NCBI GenBank assembly: GCA_031286695.1
Contig: JAITTY010000022.1
Coordinates: 248,001-312,000 of the forward strand
From: Sphingobacterium sp.
GTDB lineage: Bacteria > Bacteroidota > Bacteroidia > Sphingobacteriales > Sphingobacteriaceae
Direction of reading: 5' to 3'
Length of the DNA stretch: 64,000 bases
The notes under the pieces are model-generated. The model had not been told where the DNA came from, ran no database searches, and saw only the letters and a program-made list of their open reading frames with translations. Of this stretch, positions 51,028-59,757 are shown one piece after another. The translations under genes were made by a program, and so were the position numbers. How positions within the stretch are numbered: the first letter of the stretch is position 1; every line of letters begins with the position of its first letter.

Positions 51028-54006
51028 TTAAAAATTTACTTGTAACCCCATCATAAAAGTCCTGGTCTTTGGATAGACATTGCGCTCCTCAAAGCCCGGT
51101 TCGAGGCCATTGATATTGACTTCGGGATCCAGGCCACTGTAGTTTGTAAACACGAAAAGGTCACGTGCAGTGGCATAGATACGCATTGATTTCAATGGTT
51201 TGATCCAATTTTGGTTAAAACGATAACCGATATTCAGGGCGTCAACCTTGAGAAAAGTACCTTTCTCTAACCAGTAATCGCTTAGCTCTTTTTCTCCTTT
51301 GATATTTTTATGTTTGTCGTAAGCATCTTCCAGCACATTCTGTCCTTTTACATTGGGTAGGCTATAGTACATATTGATCATATTGAAAACGTCGTGTCCG
51401 ATCCAGCTGCGCATATAGATGCTTGCATCCCAGTTTTTATAGCTGAACTGGTTGTTCCAGGAGAGTTGTAAGGTCGGGATCGCATTGCCGACAAAGGATT
51501 TGTCGCCTACGGTCTTATTGCGGTCCCGCACATCAAAGGCATTTCCGTCCTTATCATAAAGTTTCCAGTAGCCGTCGTCCGTAAATCCGGCAAATTTCCA
51601 AAGGAAGAACTGGCCAATATCCTCGCCGGGATATAACCTGACAGCTGAACCTGGCGAGCCGGGAGCCGGGAAGTCTTTCCGGTCAGTAAAGGTCTGACTT
51701 CCCCATAAGGTATTGAGCCTACTTTTGTTATGCGAGGCGACAATGCTGGTGGTATAACTAAAATTGTCATTGTCTACTGCTTTGAAATTCAGTTCAAACT
51801 CATACCCCGTATTTTGCATGCTGCCCACATTCATGGTGGTTTTATCATGGATCGCCGGCGGTTGGGAAACACTGATGTCGTAAATAAGATCGTCGATCTT
51901 GCGTTTGTAAATATCAAAACGACCGCTTAAACGGTTGTCCAGTACGGTGAAATCTAAACCGAGGTTGTACTCTTTTTTGACTTCCCATTTTATATCTGGA
52001 TTTTGGTTGTGCATCACACCGTAGGTTCTGAACCATTTTCCATCCTGCAAAAACCAAGTGTCGGCGCTATACATTCGCGTGGCAACTTTGGCATCAAAGC
52101 CTTCATTGCCCGTTTCTCCGTAGCCTGCACGTAATTTAAGGTCATTGATAAATTTGACATCCCGTAGGAAAGGCTCTTGGGAAACCCGCCAGCCTGCGGA
52201 AAGCCCCGGAAAGAATCCCCATCTGTTTTTAGGCGCAAATTTGCTGGATCCTTCGTAACGTGCCGTTGCGGTCAGGATATAGCGATCCAAATACGAGTAG
52301 TTGACACGTCCGAAAAAGGCGGCAAGTTTGACCCAGGGATTTTTCCAGGATCCTATTCCCGCTCGTCCGTCAGGTAAATAGGTCCCTGTGCCCATATCGT
52401 TTTCGCCAATACCATCGACGGGGAAATTAGAGTTTTCAGCCGAAAAACCCTGGCCGTTAAAATCCTGGTAGCTATAGCCCGCTACAGCATTCAAAGAATG
52501 TTCAGCCCAGCGGTTTGTATAGTTGGCGGTCCATTCAAAGACGCGGTCATTGAACCGGCTATAATACTGCTTAGCAAATCCGTCCACATTGTTCTCTCGC
52601 GAAATGCGATGTTGTGCCGATCGGTAATAATTACCATGTTCGCTGTTGTTCTTTATCCCGATGGTTGCACTTGTGGTCAGATGTTCTGTCAGGTTTAATT
52701 TTAACGTTGCATTGGCCAAGAGGTATTTGAATTGTTTTTCATCGCTACGGAGTCGGGCTTCAGCCACAGGATTCCAGGTATCATAGCCACCTTCCAATAC
52801 ATTATATCCACTGACATCATTGGCATCGTAAGGTGTTTCGGTAGGATTCATCACCAGGGCCATATTAAAAATGTCATTGTTGTTAAAGATGTCACCATTG
52901 GAGCCAAACGCCTTTACCTGGTTGTAGCTTACATTGGTATTCAACTCCGCAAAGCCGTCGAAAAATTTAAATGCACTATTGATACGTCCACCGATTTCAT
53001 CCCGCTTGGAGGTGATCGCCATTCCTTTGGCGTCGCGTTTGGTAAAGGTGGTATAGACATTGGCATTTTCGGAACCGCCACTGATGTTTGCGACTTGCCG
53101 ATGGCTGAATGGATTATTGTTGGTAACCTCATCATACCAGTCGGTGCGATGGCCCAAGTCTTCACCCAGACCATATTCGACAAATTTCTCTGCCGATAGG
53201 ACTTTGGGACGTTTGCGGATGGATTCGACAAAATATTCCGAAGTAAAATTTACTTGTGCCTTTCCAACCTGTGGTCTTTTTGTCGTGATTAGAATCACGC
53301 CGCCGGAGGCCCGTGTTCCGTAAATCGCGGCAGCGGAGGCATCCCGTAGTACGTTAATAGATTCGATATCTTCTTTCGCAACGGAGTTGATATCGCCGCC
53401 GGGAACGCCGTCAATAACCACGAGGGGGCCTTGTGAGGCGTTGACCGAATTGACACCGCGCAATTGCAAGGAGATACCGGCATTAGGGTCGGTTCCATTG
53501 GTGGAGATGACACTGAGGCCCGGAACCTTTCCTTGGATGGCCAAAAGGGGAGAGACAGCACCCGCGACCATGTCTTTCTGCTTGATGCTCGAAATGGCAC
53601 TGGTCAACTCCTTTTTGTCAAGGGAACCATAACCGACAACAACAGCCTCCTCGAGCTGCTGCGTGTCAGAGACCAGTTGTACATTCAAACTGGAGGCACC
53701 CGTATACGTGATTTCCCTAGCGCTAAAGCCGATCATTCGAACGACTAGGACAGCATTTTTCTCCACGTTGGTCAGTGTGAATGTACCAGTGGCGTCGGTG
53801 GAGGTGCTGCTATTGCTTCCCTTTACAGACACCGTGGCTCCGGCTAGGGGATTGCCTTGCTCGTCTTTTACACTGCCCTTGACTGTAGTTTGTGCCTGCT
53901 GCACATAGGGTGCGTGAGGTAGGGCCTGAGCGGCTCCAGCAAAAAAACTGCTGCTGAATAGCAATAATTTAGTAGCCACTTTAAAACTGTTGATTTTAAA
54001 ATTCAT
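51028..54006 (-). CDS. SusC/RagA-family TonB-linked outer-membrane transporter
   Basis: A 992-residue receptor. A signal peptide precedes a carboxypeptidase-regulatory-like domain (TTVKGSVKDEQGNPLAGATV, residues about 39-110). Then come the TonB box/plug start (LEEAVVVGYGSLDKKELTSA), the plug with GVNSVNASQGPLVVIDGVPG and LRDASAAAIYGTRASGGVIL, and a 22-strand barrel ending in TFMMGLQVNF. It imports the SusD-captured ligand. It lies 11 bp before the susD gene in the same operon. Confidence 0.96.
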   Translation of the reverse strand: MNFKINSFKVATKLLLFSSSFFAGAAQALPHAPYVQQAQTTVKGSVKDEQGNPLAGATVSVKGSNSSTSTDATGTFTLTNVEKNAVLVVRMIGFSAREITYTGASSLNVQLVSDTQQLEEAVVVGYGSLDKKELTSAISSIKQKDMVAGAVSPLLAIQGKVPGLSVISTNGTDPNAGISLQLRGVNSVNASQGPLVVIDGVPGGDINSVAKEDIESINVLRDASAAAIYGTRASGGVILITTKRPQVGKAQVNFTSEYFVESIRKRPKVLSAEKFVEYGLGEDLGHRTDWYDEVTNNNPFSHRQVANISGGSENANVYTTFTKRDAKGMAITSKRDEIGGRINSAFKFFDGFAELNTNVSYNQVKAFGSNGDIFNNNDIFNMALVMNPTETPYDANDVSGYNVLEGGYDTWNPVAEARLRSDEKQFKYLLANATLKLNLTEHLTTSATIGIKNNSEHGNYYRSAQHRISRENNVDGFAKQYYSRFNDRVFEWTANYTNRWAEHSLNAVAGYSYQDFNGQGFSAENSNFPVDGIGENDMGTGTYLPDGRAGIGSWKNPWVKLAAFFGRVNYSYLDRYILTATARYEGSSKFAPKNRWGFFPGLSAGWRVSQEPFLRDVKFINDLKLRAGYGETGNEGFDAKVATRMYSADTWFLQDGKWFRTYGVMHNQNPDIKWEVKKEYNLGLDFTVLDNRLSGRFDIYKRKIDDLIYDISVSQPPAIHDKTTMNVGSMQNTGYEFELNFKAVDNDNFSYTTSIVASHNKSRLNTLWGSQTFTDRKDFPAPGSPGSAVRLYPGEDIGQFFLWKFAGFTDDGYWKLYDKDGNAFDVRDRNKTVGDKSFVGNAIPTLQLSWNNQFSYKNWDASIYMRSWIGHDVFNMINMYYSLPNVKGQNVLEDAYDKHKNIKGEKELSDYWLEKGTFLKVDALNIGYRFNQNWIKPLKSMRIYATARDLFVFTNYSGLDPEVNINGLEPGFEERNVYPKTRTFMMGLQVNF

Positions 54007-54190
54007 GTGCTAATGTTTATTAAAAAATATTGGTTGTTTACGATAAAAGGTCTTGACAGGCCCTTTGTGGAATGGTCGATGTCAGCTTTCGGCCCCAGAA
54101 AAAATGGATATGTTCAAATTCAAGATACTGCATATAATTGGTGTGATATGAACACTAAATGTACGGCATTAGCCTTATAGGCGGGATCAC

Positions 54191-54240
54191 TTGAGACAAT
54201 ATGAGGATATTTTGAGACAATTTGACTGCTGATATCAGCA
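54191..54240. promoter_or_regulatory. Direct repeats and palindrome in the susC/DUF4625 divergent region
   Basis: TTGAGACAAT occurs at 54191-54200 and 54212-54221 (21-bp spacing, same DNA face). Just after it lies a perfect 14-bp palindrome, TGCTGATATCAGCA (54227-54240). The 363-bp gap 54007-54369 separates the divergent susC and lipoprotein genes, so these elements could bind a regulator for either side. No exact - strand TAnnTTTG box was found for susC. Confidence 0.45.
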
Positions 54241-54308
54241 AATGGTATGAGGTTTTTAATCTAAAGAAAGCAGCAAAGATATTATACATTTTATTTAATG
54301 CAACTGTA

Positions 54309-54351
54309 TTGCTTTTTAATAGATTTGGCTATATTTGCAACTACGTTGCAA
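54309..54351 (+). promoter_or_regulatory. Promoter with overlapping inverted repeat before the DUF4625-like gene
   Basis: A TTG (54309-54311), an 18-bp spacer and a -7 TATATTTG (54330-54337) form a good promoter. TTGCAAC (54335-54341) and GTTGCAA (54345-54351) make a perfect 7-bp inverted repeat over the end of the -7 box and the expected start site, a typical repressor position. Confidence 0.55.
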
Positions 54352-54369
54352 CAATAAACACTGTACCAA

Positions 54370-55278
54370 ATGATCAAACCATTAAAAATTATCCTGGCAT
54401 TTATGCTCGTATCTGAGCTTTTTGTATCCTGTAAAAAAGAAGGGGAAACAGCGGAGGTCGTCTTACCAAAAGCAGAAAACGTTGAAATCGGCTATGCCAA
54501 TAATAAGCAAGCAATCCGAGGGCGGGATTTCCATTTTAATGCGGATATTCTGGCTGGAGATAAAATTGAGTCCGTTCAAGTCAAAATTTTGCCAAAGGCT
54601 GGGCAAACCTATACCTCATCATGGAAAATGGAAATTGCTTGGGAAGAGTTTAAGGGATTAAAAAATGCCAATGTGCATAAACATTTTACCATTCCAGTGG
54701 AAGCGCCTGAGGGTAAATTTGATTTTTTCTTTATCGTAAATGATGTCAATGGATCTAAGCTGGAATTAAAGGAGGACTTTCAGATCTTCGATGCGGCTAA
54801 TATGCCAGTGGATCCCATCGTGGACCGTGACATCTTCTCCCGAAACGATGATATGGTATACTATATGAATACCTATGTTGAGAATCCATTGGTTTTCAAA
54901 AAAGGGGATAAGTTTACGGCACGTGCGCAGATCAAGCAAATACAGGGAGATGGCATTCTATATACAGCATTGATCAGGCGAACCCTAAATCATTTTCCTG
55001 AAACGGTTGATAAACTTGACTTGACGAAGGCTATCATTATCTCTAAAGTGGAGCATAAAGATCTGGGGCCAGCATCAAAGGTCAATACTTACAAGTTGGT
55101 CAATGGTGTGATAAGTGGCGATGACATTCTAATCGGTGCCGAGAAAGATGGTTTGGGCAGTCAGATTACCGGCGAGAGACAATGGCAATCTAGTCAATAC
55201 AATCTCGTTATATTATATAAAAATACCACGTTTAATATGAGTACTTTTAAGTCTATTCCGATTACTATTTCTTATTAA
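54370..55278 (+). CDS. DUF4625-like lipoprotein
   Basis: A 302-residue lipoprotein with signal KIILAFMLVSELFVSCKKEG. The mature N-terminal half has the immunoglobulin-like beta pattern of DUF4625 (GRDFHFNADILAGDKIESVQ, WKMEIAWEEFKGLKNANVHK, PEGKFDFFFIVNDVNGSKLE). The second half is a beta-rich extension without a known name. Such proteins are surface-exposed and often lie near TonB-dependent receptors; it is divergent from susC here. Function unknown. A promoter with a likely operator lies directly upstream. Confidence 0.75.
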   Translation: MIKPLKIILAFMLVSELFVSCKKEGETAEVVLPKAENVEIGYANNKQAIRGRDFHFNADILAGDKIESVQVKILPKAGQTYTSSWKMEIAWEEFKGLKNANVHKHFTIPVEAPEGKFDFFFIVNDVNGSKLELKEDFQIFDAANMPVDPIVDRDIFSRNDDMVYYMNTYVENPLVFKKGDKFTARAQIKQIQGDGILYTALIRRTLNHFPETVDKLDLTKAIIISKVEHKDLGPASKVNTYKLVNGVISGDDILIGAEKDGLGSQITGERQWQSSQYNLVILYKNTTFNMSTFKSIPITISY

Positions 55279-55312
55279 AATTCGTCTATACCTCTTAATC
55301 CCAAGCGTTGGA

Positions 55313-55588
55313 TTATTTCCTCTTCCGTTCTTTCAGCTTTTGCTGAATTAAAGTTATACCGTCAACAAAATCATTTACGAGATCTGTTTCAGAAAAAGAT
55401 AAAAGCTGCACCGCTGTAAAATTAAATGACTTTGCGATTTGGTGTATTCGAGAGAGATTAAGATCTGTAATGCCTGTTTCTATTTTTTAAAATGCGGGAA
55501 TGGAAATCCCTAATTTTTTTGCCACATCCTGTTGGCTCCAGCTTTTTTGCTGTCGAATTAACCTGATTTTTTTTCCTACTTTGTTCAT
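55313..55588 (-). pseudogene. XRE-family HTH gene with one in-frame stop codon
   Basis: On the - strand an ATG at 55588 starts a 91-codon frame interrupted only by TAA at codon 34 (55487-55489). The sequence before it reads as a Cro/CI-type HTH (KKIRLIRQQKSWSQQDVAKK, LGISIPAF). The frame after it continues the fold without a shift (KIETGITDLNLSRIHQIAKS, FNFTAVQLLSF) and ends in a Lys/Arg tail. A single change, for example from TCA (Ser), would restore a normal regulator. A restart after the stop would lack the recognition helix. It is either a recent nonsense mutation or a sequence error. Confidence 0.8.
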
Positions 55589-55707
55589 ATAAAACTTTCT
55601 TAAAGGTTAGCATAAAAAGGTTACAAAGAATGGCATTATTTCTGTTGCATTAATTTTTTAGAGTTCTCCTATATTTATTCATTCACGATTGCTAAATTTC
55701 TTTCTGT

Positions 55708-56796
55708 ATGCCATTTGATGAGCACTTTTTGCTGTCAGTTCTGGAACGGTCTCCTTTAGCTACGGCTATTTATGACAGTGCAGACCTCAATATTGCCTTT
55801 GTCAATCAGGCGATGCTGGATACATGGCATGCAAGCAGCTCAATTTTAGGGCATACTTTGTGTGTCTGTTTTCCCAGCTTTGAAAAAGAAGGGTTTTCAT
55901 CTATTTTGAAAAATGTCTGGAAGACAGGGATTACCTATCGTGCCAAGGATACTCCGGCAGATATCGTATCAGGGAGAAATATTATCAAACGGTACTTTGA
56001 TTTCGAGTACAAAGCATTATTGGACGAAAAGGGAAATACTTATGCTATTTTACATTCCTCATGGGATGTGACGGAACGAAAACTTGCCTATGATAAAGCT
56101 GAAAGCCAAAAAGAGCAAATATCTTTTAATAGAAAGCTGGATCAATTATCCAATACCCTTTCACATGATTTAAAAAACCCATTATCCATTCTGAAGATGG
56201 GAAATGATATGCTGCGTCGAAATACAAGTATACCCGAAGATGTTCAGCAAAAATGGCTTGAAAATATGCGTGGCGCCATAGAGAATATTCAGTCTATTAT
56301 CAACCAAACCCTGCAGCTAAATAAAATTAGAGCTGTCAATCCGGTCAGTGAATGTTTGGATATGGATAAAAAGATCGTGGAATGGATAGATGAGGTAAAG
56401 CTTATTTATCCAGCATCACAGTTGGAGTTTAGATTAGGAAATCTCTACAAGCTCGACGCAGACTGTGGGGTAGCTTATCAGATTTTTTATAATCTGATAT
56501 CCAACGCATTGAAATATGCAAAACAAACAGATGAGGATTATCTTGCTATAAATAGTGAAAAGACGAGCAAAGGGATTGTATATTATTTGGAAGACAATGG
56601 GATCGGCATTCCAGATGAAGACCTAGATGTTGTATTTAAAGCCCATGAGCGCGCAGGTAACGCGCTTGAAGCACAGGGCTCGGGGATAGGACTCTCCTTA
56701 GTCAAAGAGTTAATGGAACGTCTGGACGGTAACGTTAATCTCTCCAGTAAGCTGGGTAAGGGAACGATCATTCGCTTGTTCTTTCCGAATAATTAG
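55708..56796 (+). CDS. Cytosolic PAS-domain histidine kinase
   Basis: A 362-residue protein without membrane helices. Residues about 5-125 form a PAS domain (LERSPLATAIYDSADLNIAF, ending WDVTERK). The HisKA box has H153 in NTLSHDLKNPLSIL, followed by an ATPase with NLISNALKYAKQ, LEDNGIGIP and GSGIGLSLVKEL. No response regulator gene is adjacent, so it is an orphan kinase. The PAS domain probably senses an intracellular signal; no ligand can be named. Confidence 0.92.
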   Translation: MPFDEHFLLSVLERSPLATAIYDSADLNIAFVNQAMLDTWHASSSILGHTLCVCFPSFEKEGFSSILKNVWKTGITYRAKDTPADIVSGRNIIKRYFDFEYKALLDEKGNTYAILHSSWDVTERKLAYDKAESQKEQISFNRKLDQLSNTLSHDLKNPLSILKMGNDMLRRNTSIPEDVQQKWLENMRGAIENIQSIINQTLQLNKIRAVNPVSECLDMDKKIVEWIDEVKLIYPASQLEFRLGNLYKLDADCGVAYQIFYNLISNALKYAKQTDEDYLAINSEKTSKGIVYYLEDNGIGIPDEDLDVVFKAHERAGNALEAQGSGIGLSLVKELMERLDGNVNLSSKLGKGTIIRLFFPNN

Positions 56797-56807
56797 GCGC
56801 TGTTTCG

Positions 56808-57563
56808 TTATTGTTTGTTAATAGGCTGTTTGCTGATGTAAATGATCGCTGTATCTGTGGACGTCGGATAAGTACGCTCATTCCCTTTAACAGACCACTC
56901 AAAACGAGTTCCCTCAGCGCCAATATAAAGTCGGTTTTTCTTGTCGTGGTAAATATAGTTCAGTTGTCGACGGAAAGGAAAATCAAGTAGCTGTTCGTCT
57001 TTATCAGTAACCCTTACTAATTTATCGGGCTGCATTAACGGGCGTCCATATTCTTTGTCGATGATTTCTTTCGGCTGCTGGACGATTTTGTAGGATTCAG
57101 TTTCACTGATCTTTGTTTCTTTTCGATTGACCTTTACTTTATCATAGACTTCATACCCATATTTACCCTTTCTGCTCCAACTTTTACCCTGATCCAACGA
57201 GAATAAAGTCGGACTTGTCGAAAGGTCTTGGAAATTAGTTAAAGCCATCAATTCTCCCTGATACATACTGAAGCTTGGTATGCCAAATCCAGCATCGTTG
57301 ACCATTTGCCATGAAGCTCCTTTATCTGTGGTCATGTAAATCTTGTACATGGTGGCTACGACCAAGGTATCGTCAATATTACCGTAAATAGCCGATGTAC
57401 CTCTAAGCTGTCCTGGAATACTCAATTTCGTCCAGTTAGCATCTTTCGTTTCAATATCGATACGATCCTTCGGTTCAGAATGGTCGTCCTTTTGGCAAGA
57501 GCTGATCAATAGGCTTAGGACGCAGACAAAAAGCAGTGGTCGTAAAGTCATTTTAAATTGCAT
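56808..57563 (-). CDS. Lipoprotein with BNR/sialidase-like repeats
   Basis: About 251 residues from ATG 57563, which gives a lipoprotein signal (LRPLLFVCVLSLLISSCQKD); an earlier in-frame ATG at 57587 is possible. The mature part contains short repeats such as MTTDKGASWQMVND and FSLDQGKSWSRKGKYG, the S/T-x-D-x-G-x-x-W Asp-box pattern of BNR repeats. Further beta strands end in EWSVKGNERTYP. Asp-box proteins form beta-propellers. At this size it is a partial propeller or a short variant; function unknown. It converges with the kinase gene. Confidence 0.75.
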   Translation of the reverse strand: MQFKMTLRPLLFVCVLSLLISSCQKDDHSEPKDRIDIETKDANWTKLSIPGQLRGTSAIYGNIDDTLVVATMYKIYMTTDKGASWQMVNDAGFGIPSFSMYQGELMALTNFQDLSTSPTLFSLDQGKSWSRKGKYGYEVYDKVKVNRKETKISETESYKIVQQPKEIIDKEYGRPLMQPDKLVRVTDKDEQLLDFPFRRQLNYIYHDKKNRLYIGAEGTRFEWSVKGNERTYPTSTDTAIIYISKQPINKQ

Positions 57564-57714
57564 GTTTTTTGCGATTTGAGTAAACAAGCTGTGTGATTAT
57601 TAAGCTTTATATAATTTTAAAGATAGTTATAATAACTGAAAGTTATTATACGCATGGATATTTATTTTTGTTGTCCACTGCTTATAATCAATATAAGAGT
57701 CCATTTGAGAGGGA

Positions 57715-58511
57715 GTGCGTTATGTAGACAAGCTTGTGAAGGTATTTTTAAAGGATGGCCGCGAACAGTTTGTACTCTGCCATGTGGAGATCCAGAGCAT
57801 TAAAGGTAGGCGGGATTTGGCTGAGCGCATGTTTCGCTATTTTTATAGAATATGGGATCGTTACAAAGTTCCAATTACTGCTATTGCAATTTTGGCAGAT
57901 GAAAACAAAGGTTATCGCCCTGTGGTATATAGCCAGGAGTTTATGGGAACTTCATTGCGCTACGTTTAACAGTTACAAGATCCTCGATCAGGAAGAAATG
58001 GAGTTACGATCTAATGAGAATCCATTTTCTGTGATTGTCCTTACGGCACTTTTGGCTATAGTAAACAAGAAAGTGAACGATGAAGGACTGAAGGAAATAA
58101 AACATGATCTTTATGATGAGATGATGAAGCGGGAGATGGATAAGGATACCCGACAAGGACTCTATGATTTTCTAACTTACTACGTTAGCTTTGATAATGA
58201 GGATGTTTTGAGTATATTTCCTCAATAGATTAGTTCTCGATGGCAGAGGAAAGATCGATAAATTGCTTTTTGTAGGCAATTTATCTAAGTTTGAAGAAGA
58301 AATTAAAACAAAAATAGGAAGGAGCGATACTATGGGCACTCAAGAATATTTATTAGATAAAGCTGAAAAAAAGGGAATTCAGAAAGGTATTGAAAAAGGT
58401 AAGCGTGAAGAAGCTATTGCCATTGCATTGGAGTTTAAGAAAATGGGTTTACCTATTGCTTATATTGCTAAAGGCACCGGTCTTTCTATCGAAGAGATCG
58501 AAAAGCTGTAA
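57715..58511 (+). pseudogene. Remnant of an Rpn/PD-(D/E)XK nuclease-transposase gene
   Basis: Three pieces of one protein lie in different frames. Piece 1 (57715-57969, from GTG) has REQFVLCHVEIQSIKGRRDL, RMFRYFYRIWDRYKVPITAI and VVYSQEFMGTSLRY. Piece 2 (about 57966-58228) continues as TFNSYKILDQEEMELRSNEN, VIVLTALLAIVNKK and LYDFLTYYVSF. Piece 3 (about 58260-58511) is the Lys/Glu-rich tail MGTQEYLLDKAEKKGIQKG ending TGLSIEEIEKL. The N-terminal nuclease residues are missing. The truncation and two frameshifts mean it is dead. The family promotes recombination and spreads in genomes. Confidence 0.82.
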
Positions 58512-58545
58512 TCAAATACTTTTAAAGTTTATAGATATTTATTTT

Positions 58546-58576
58546 AAGCCATTTCCGAAAGGGAGTGGCTTTTCAT
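58546..58576 (+). terminator. Terminator-like hairpin after the Rpn remnant
   Basis: AAGCCA pairs with TGGCTT (with a further G-U pair) around a short loop and is followed by TTCATTTT. It is probably the terminator of the former nuclease gene. Between here and 58637 only an imperfect CTCC/GGAG hairpin near 58606-58634 is visible. Confidence 0.55.
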
Positions 58577-58637
58577 TTTAAAGATGCTATATGCTCAAAA
58601 AAACTCCCCTTTCGTCGCTGATAAAAGAGGAGAAACT

Positions 58638-58817
58638 TTATAAATCTAAATTATGAAAAATCTTATCGTTAATAATAACGCGCTCTAATGTATTAAGACG
58701 TTTCGCTAGATGTTGGTATATCTCAACCGGCTGATTTAATATAGAAATAATTTTTTGAAATCGATAAATTAATATATCTTTTTGCTGTTTGCTTCCCCCC
58801 CAATTTTTGGAGTTATC
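58638..58817 (-). pseudogene. In-frame continuation of the next gene after a TAG codon
   Basis: The - strand frame of the 161-residue gene continues past its TAG (58818-58820) for 59 sense codons to a TAA at 58638-58640. It reads DNSKNWGGSKQQKDILIYRF, then QPVEIYQHLAKRLNTLERVI and ends INDKIFHNLDL. The composition is like a folded helical domain, not random. It is probably the former C-terminus of a 221-residue protein. Confidence 0.6.
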
Positions 58818-59303
58818 CTAGCTTAACCCAATTATTGGTGGCTCGCCATCGCGGTAGAAGTAGTCGAAGAGTTGACTTGGTTTACACGCTAGAGCTTTAG
58901 AAAGACCATATATTTCATCCGCATATAGTTCATTAAGTTCTCCTGAGAAAAGTCTATTAAATCTCTTCGCAATAATTTTAGAGCTATCACTAATTTGATT
59001 CTGGCTATTTATATAAGGATTGATCAAATCGTGAAATAAGTTTTCATTCTTTTTTAGACTCGCTAAAATATGGCCCTCATGTTTACTAAAATAATTATTA
59101 CAGAAAGTATCAATATCTTCTCCTAAAAAAATCAAGGTCTTATGAAAGATTCTGCCATCTAGTTTGGGAGAGCTCTCACTAAGAAGATTTGATATTTCTT
59201 TAGATTTATTTTTTAATTCAGATTTATTTTTAATTTTTTTCTTAAGTATGGATAAAATATATTTGGAGAATTCTTCGAGTTTATTTAATTGATATTCAGT
59301 CAT
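58818..59303 (-). CDS. AT-rich orphan protein, probably truncated, with HTH-like end
   Basis: A 161-residue protein of unknown family. It is strongly helical and lysine-rich at the start (KYILSILKKKIKNKSELKNK). Near the end KIIAKRFNRLF and YGLSKALACKPSQLFDYFY resemble helices 4-5 of an XRE-type regulator, although no complete HTH is evident. The codon use is more AT-rich than most of the window and suggests acquisition by transfer. The frame continues after the TAG, so the present stop may be a nonsense mutation. It sits beside an Rpn remnant and a repeat element. Confidence 0.6.
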   Translation of the reverse strand: MTEYQLNKLEEFSKYILSILKKKIKNKSELKNKSKEISNLLSESSPKLDGRIFHKTLIFLGEDIDTFCNNYFSKHEGHILASLKKNENLFHDLINPYINSQNQISDSSKIIAKRFNRLFSGELNELYADEIYGLSKALACKPSQLFDYFYRDGEPPIIGLS

Positions 59304-59326
59304 TTTTATTGTTTTTTAAAATAAAA

Positions 59327-59606
59327 AGTCTCAAATGGGACTAATGTTGATTTTTATCTTTATATTTGTCTTATAATCAGTTGATCTGATTTAGTCTCGA
59401 ATACGGAAACGACGAAATTTCAATGACGCGAGACGTAGGGTTTGCGAACCCCCTGTGCTTTTTGTATTTTCGCAAAAGGAAGGGGCAAGCTCCCCTATTG
59501 GAAACTGTGTCATGGGTATTCGTCGTACCTCGTATTCAGTGGAAGATAGTGGGGCTTGCCTCTTTTATATTTATAGATGCTTGCGTCTTACTTCCCCTTT
59601 GAGACT
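59327..59606. repeat. 280-bp segment with nested inverted repeats, MITE-like or structured RNA
   Basis: The outer ends AGTCTCAAATGGGA (59327-59340) and TCCCCTTTGAGACT (59593-59606) are inverted copies, 13 of 14 bases matching. Inside, GAATACGGAAACGACGAA (59399-59416) pairs with 59519-59537 except for a central bulge. Small hairpins lie between them (GGGTT TGCG AACCC at 59438-59451; GGGG/CCCC at 59482-59495). GGGGCTTGCCTC at 59551-59562 is a further inverted copy of part of 59482-59495. I found no ORF inside. It may be a miniature transposable element, a non-coding RNA, or a transfer-origin remnant. Confidence 0.55.
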
Positions 59607-59632
59607 CTTTTTGTTAACCAAATTGTAAGATT

Positions 59633-59743
59633 ATGAGATTAAAAGAGCTAAGAACATTTACAGAACGACGGCAGATCAAGGATCAGCTTACCCACCTTGC
59701 GGTATCACTGCTCACCAAGAACAAATACTGTGCTCCTGAATAG
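59633..59743 (+). CDS. Possible 36-residue peptide gene or 5' remnant
   Basis: An ATG at 59633 opens a 36-codon frame (MRLKELRTFTERRQIKDQLT, then HLAVSLLTKNKYCAPE) ending in TAG. The start is basic and helical. It has no recognised family and may be the first exon-like remnant of a lost gene next to the repeat element. Support is only the in-frame start and the sensible composition. Confidence 0.25.
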   Translation: MRLKELRTFTERRQIKDQLTHLAVSLLTKNKYCAPE

Positions 59744-59757
59744 TATCTAAAACACTT

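Noticed and set aside
52732..53199. 155-residue + strand frame antisense to susC
   Set aside because: It lies wholly within the susC coding region, shows no family motif, and its length follows from the high GC and codon bias of the real gene; the same holds for the other antisense frames at 49.7-53.9 kb.
57715..57969. Separate small gene for an 84-residue protein
   Set aside because: Its sequence continues in another frame into the next piece of the same nuclease family, so it is part of one broken gene.
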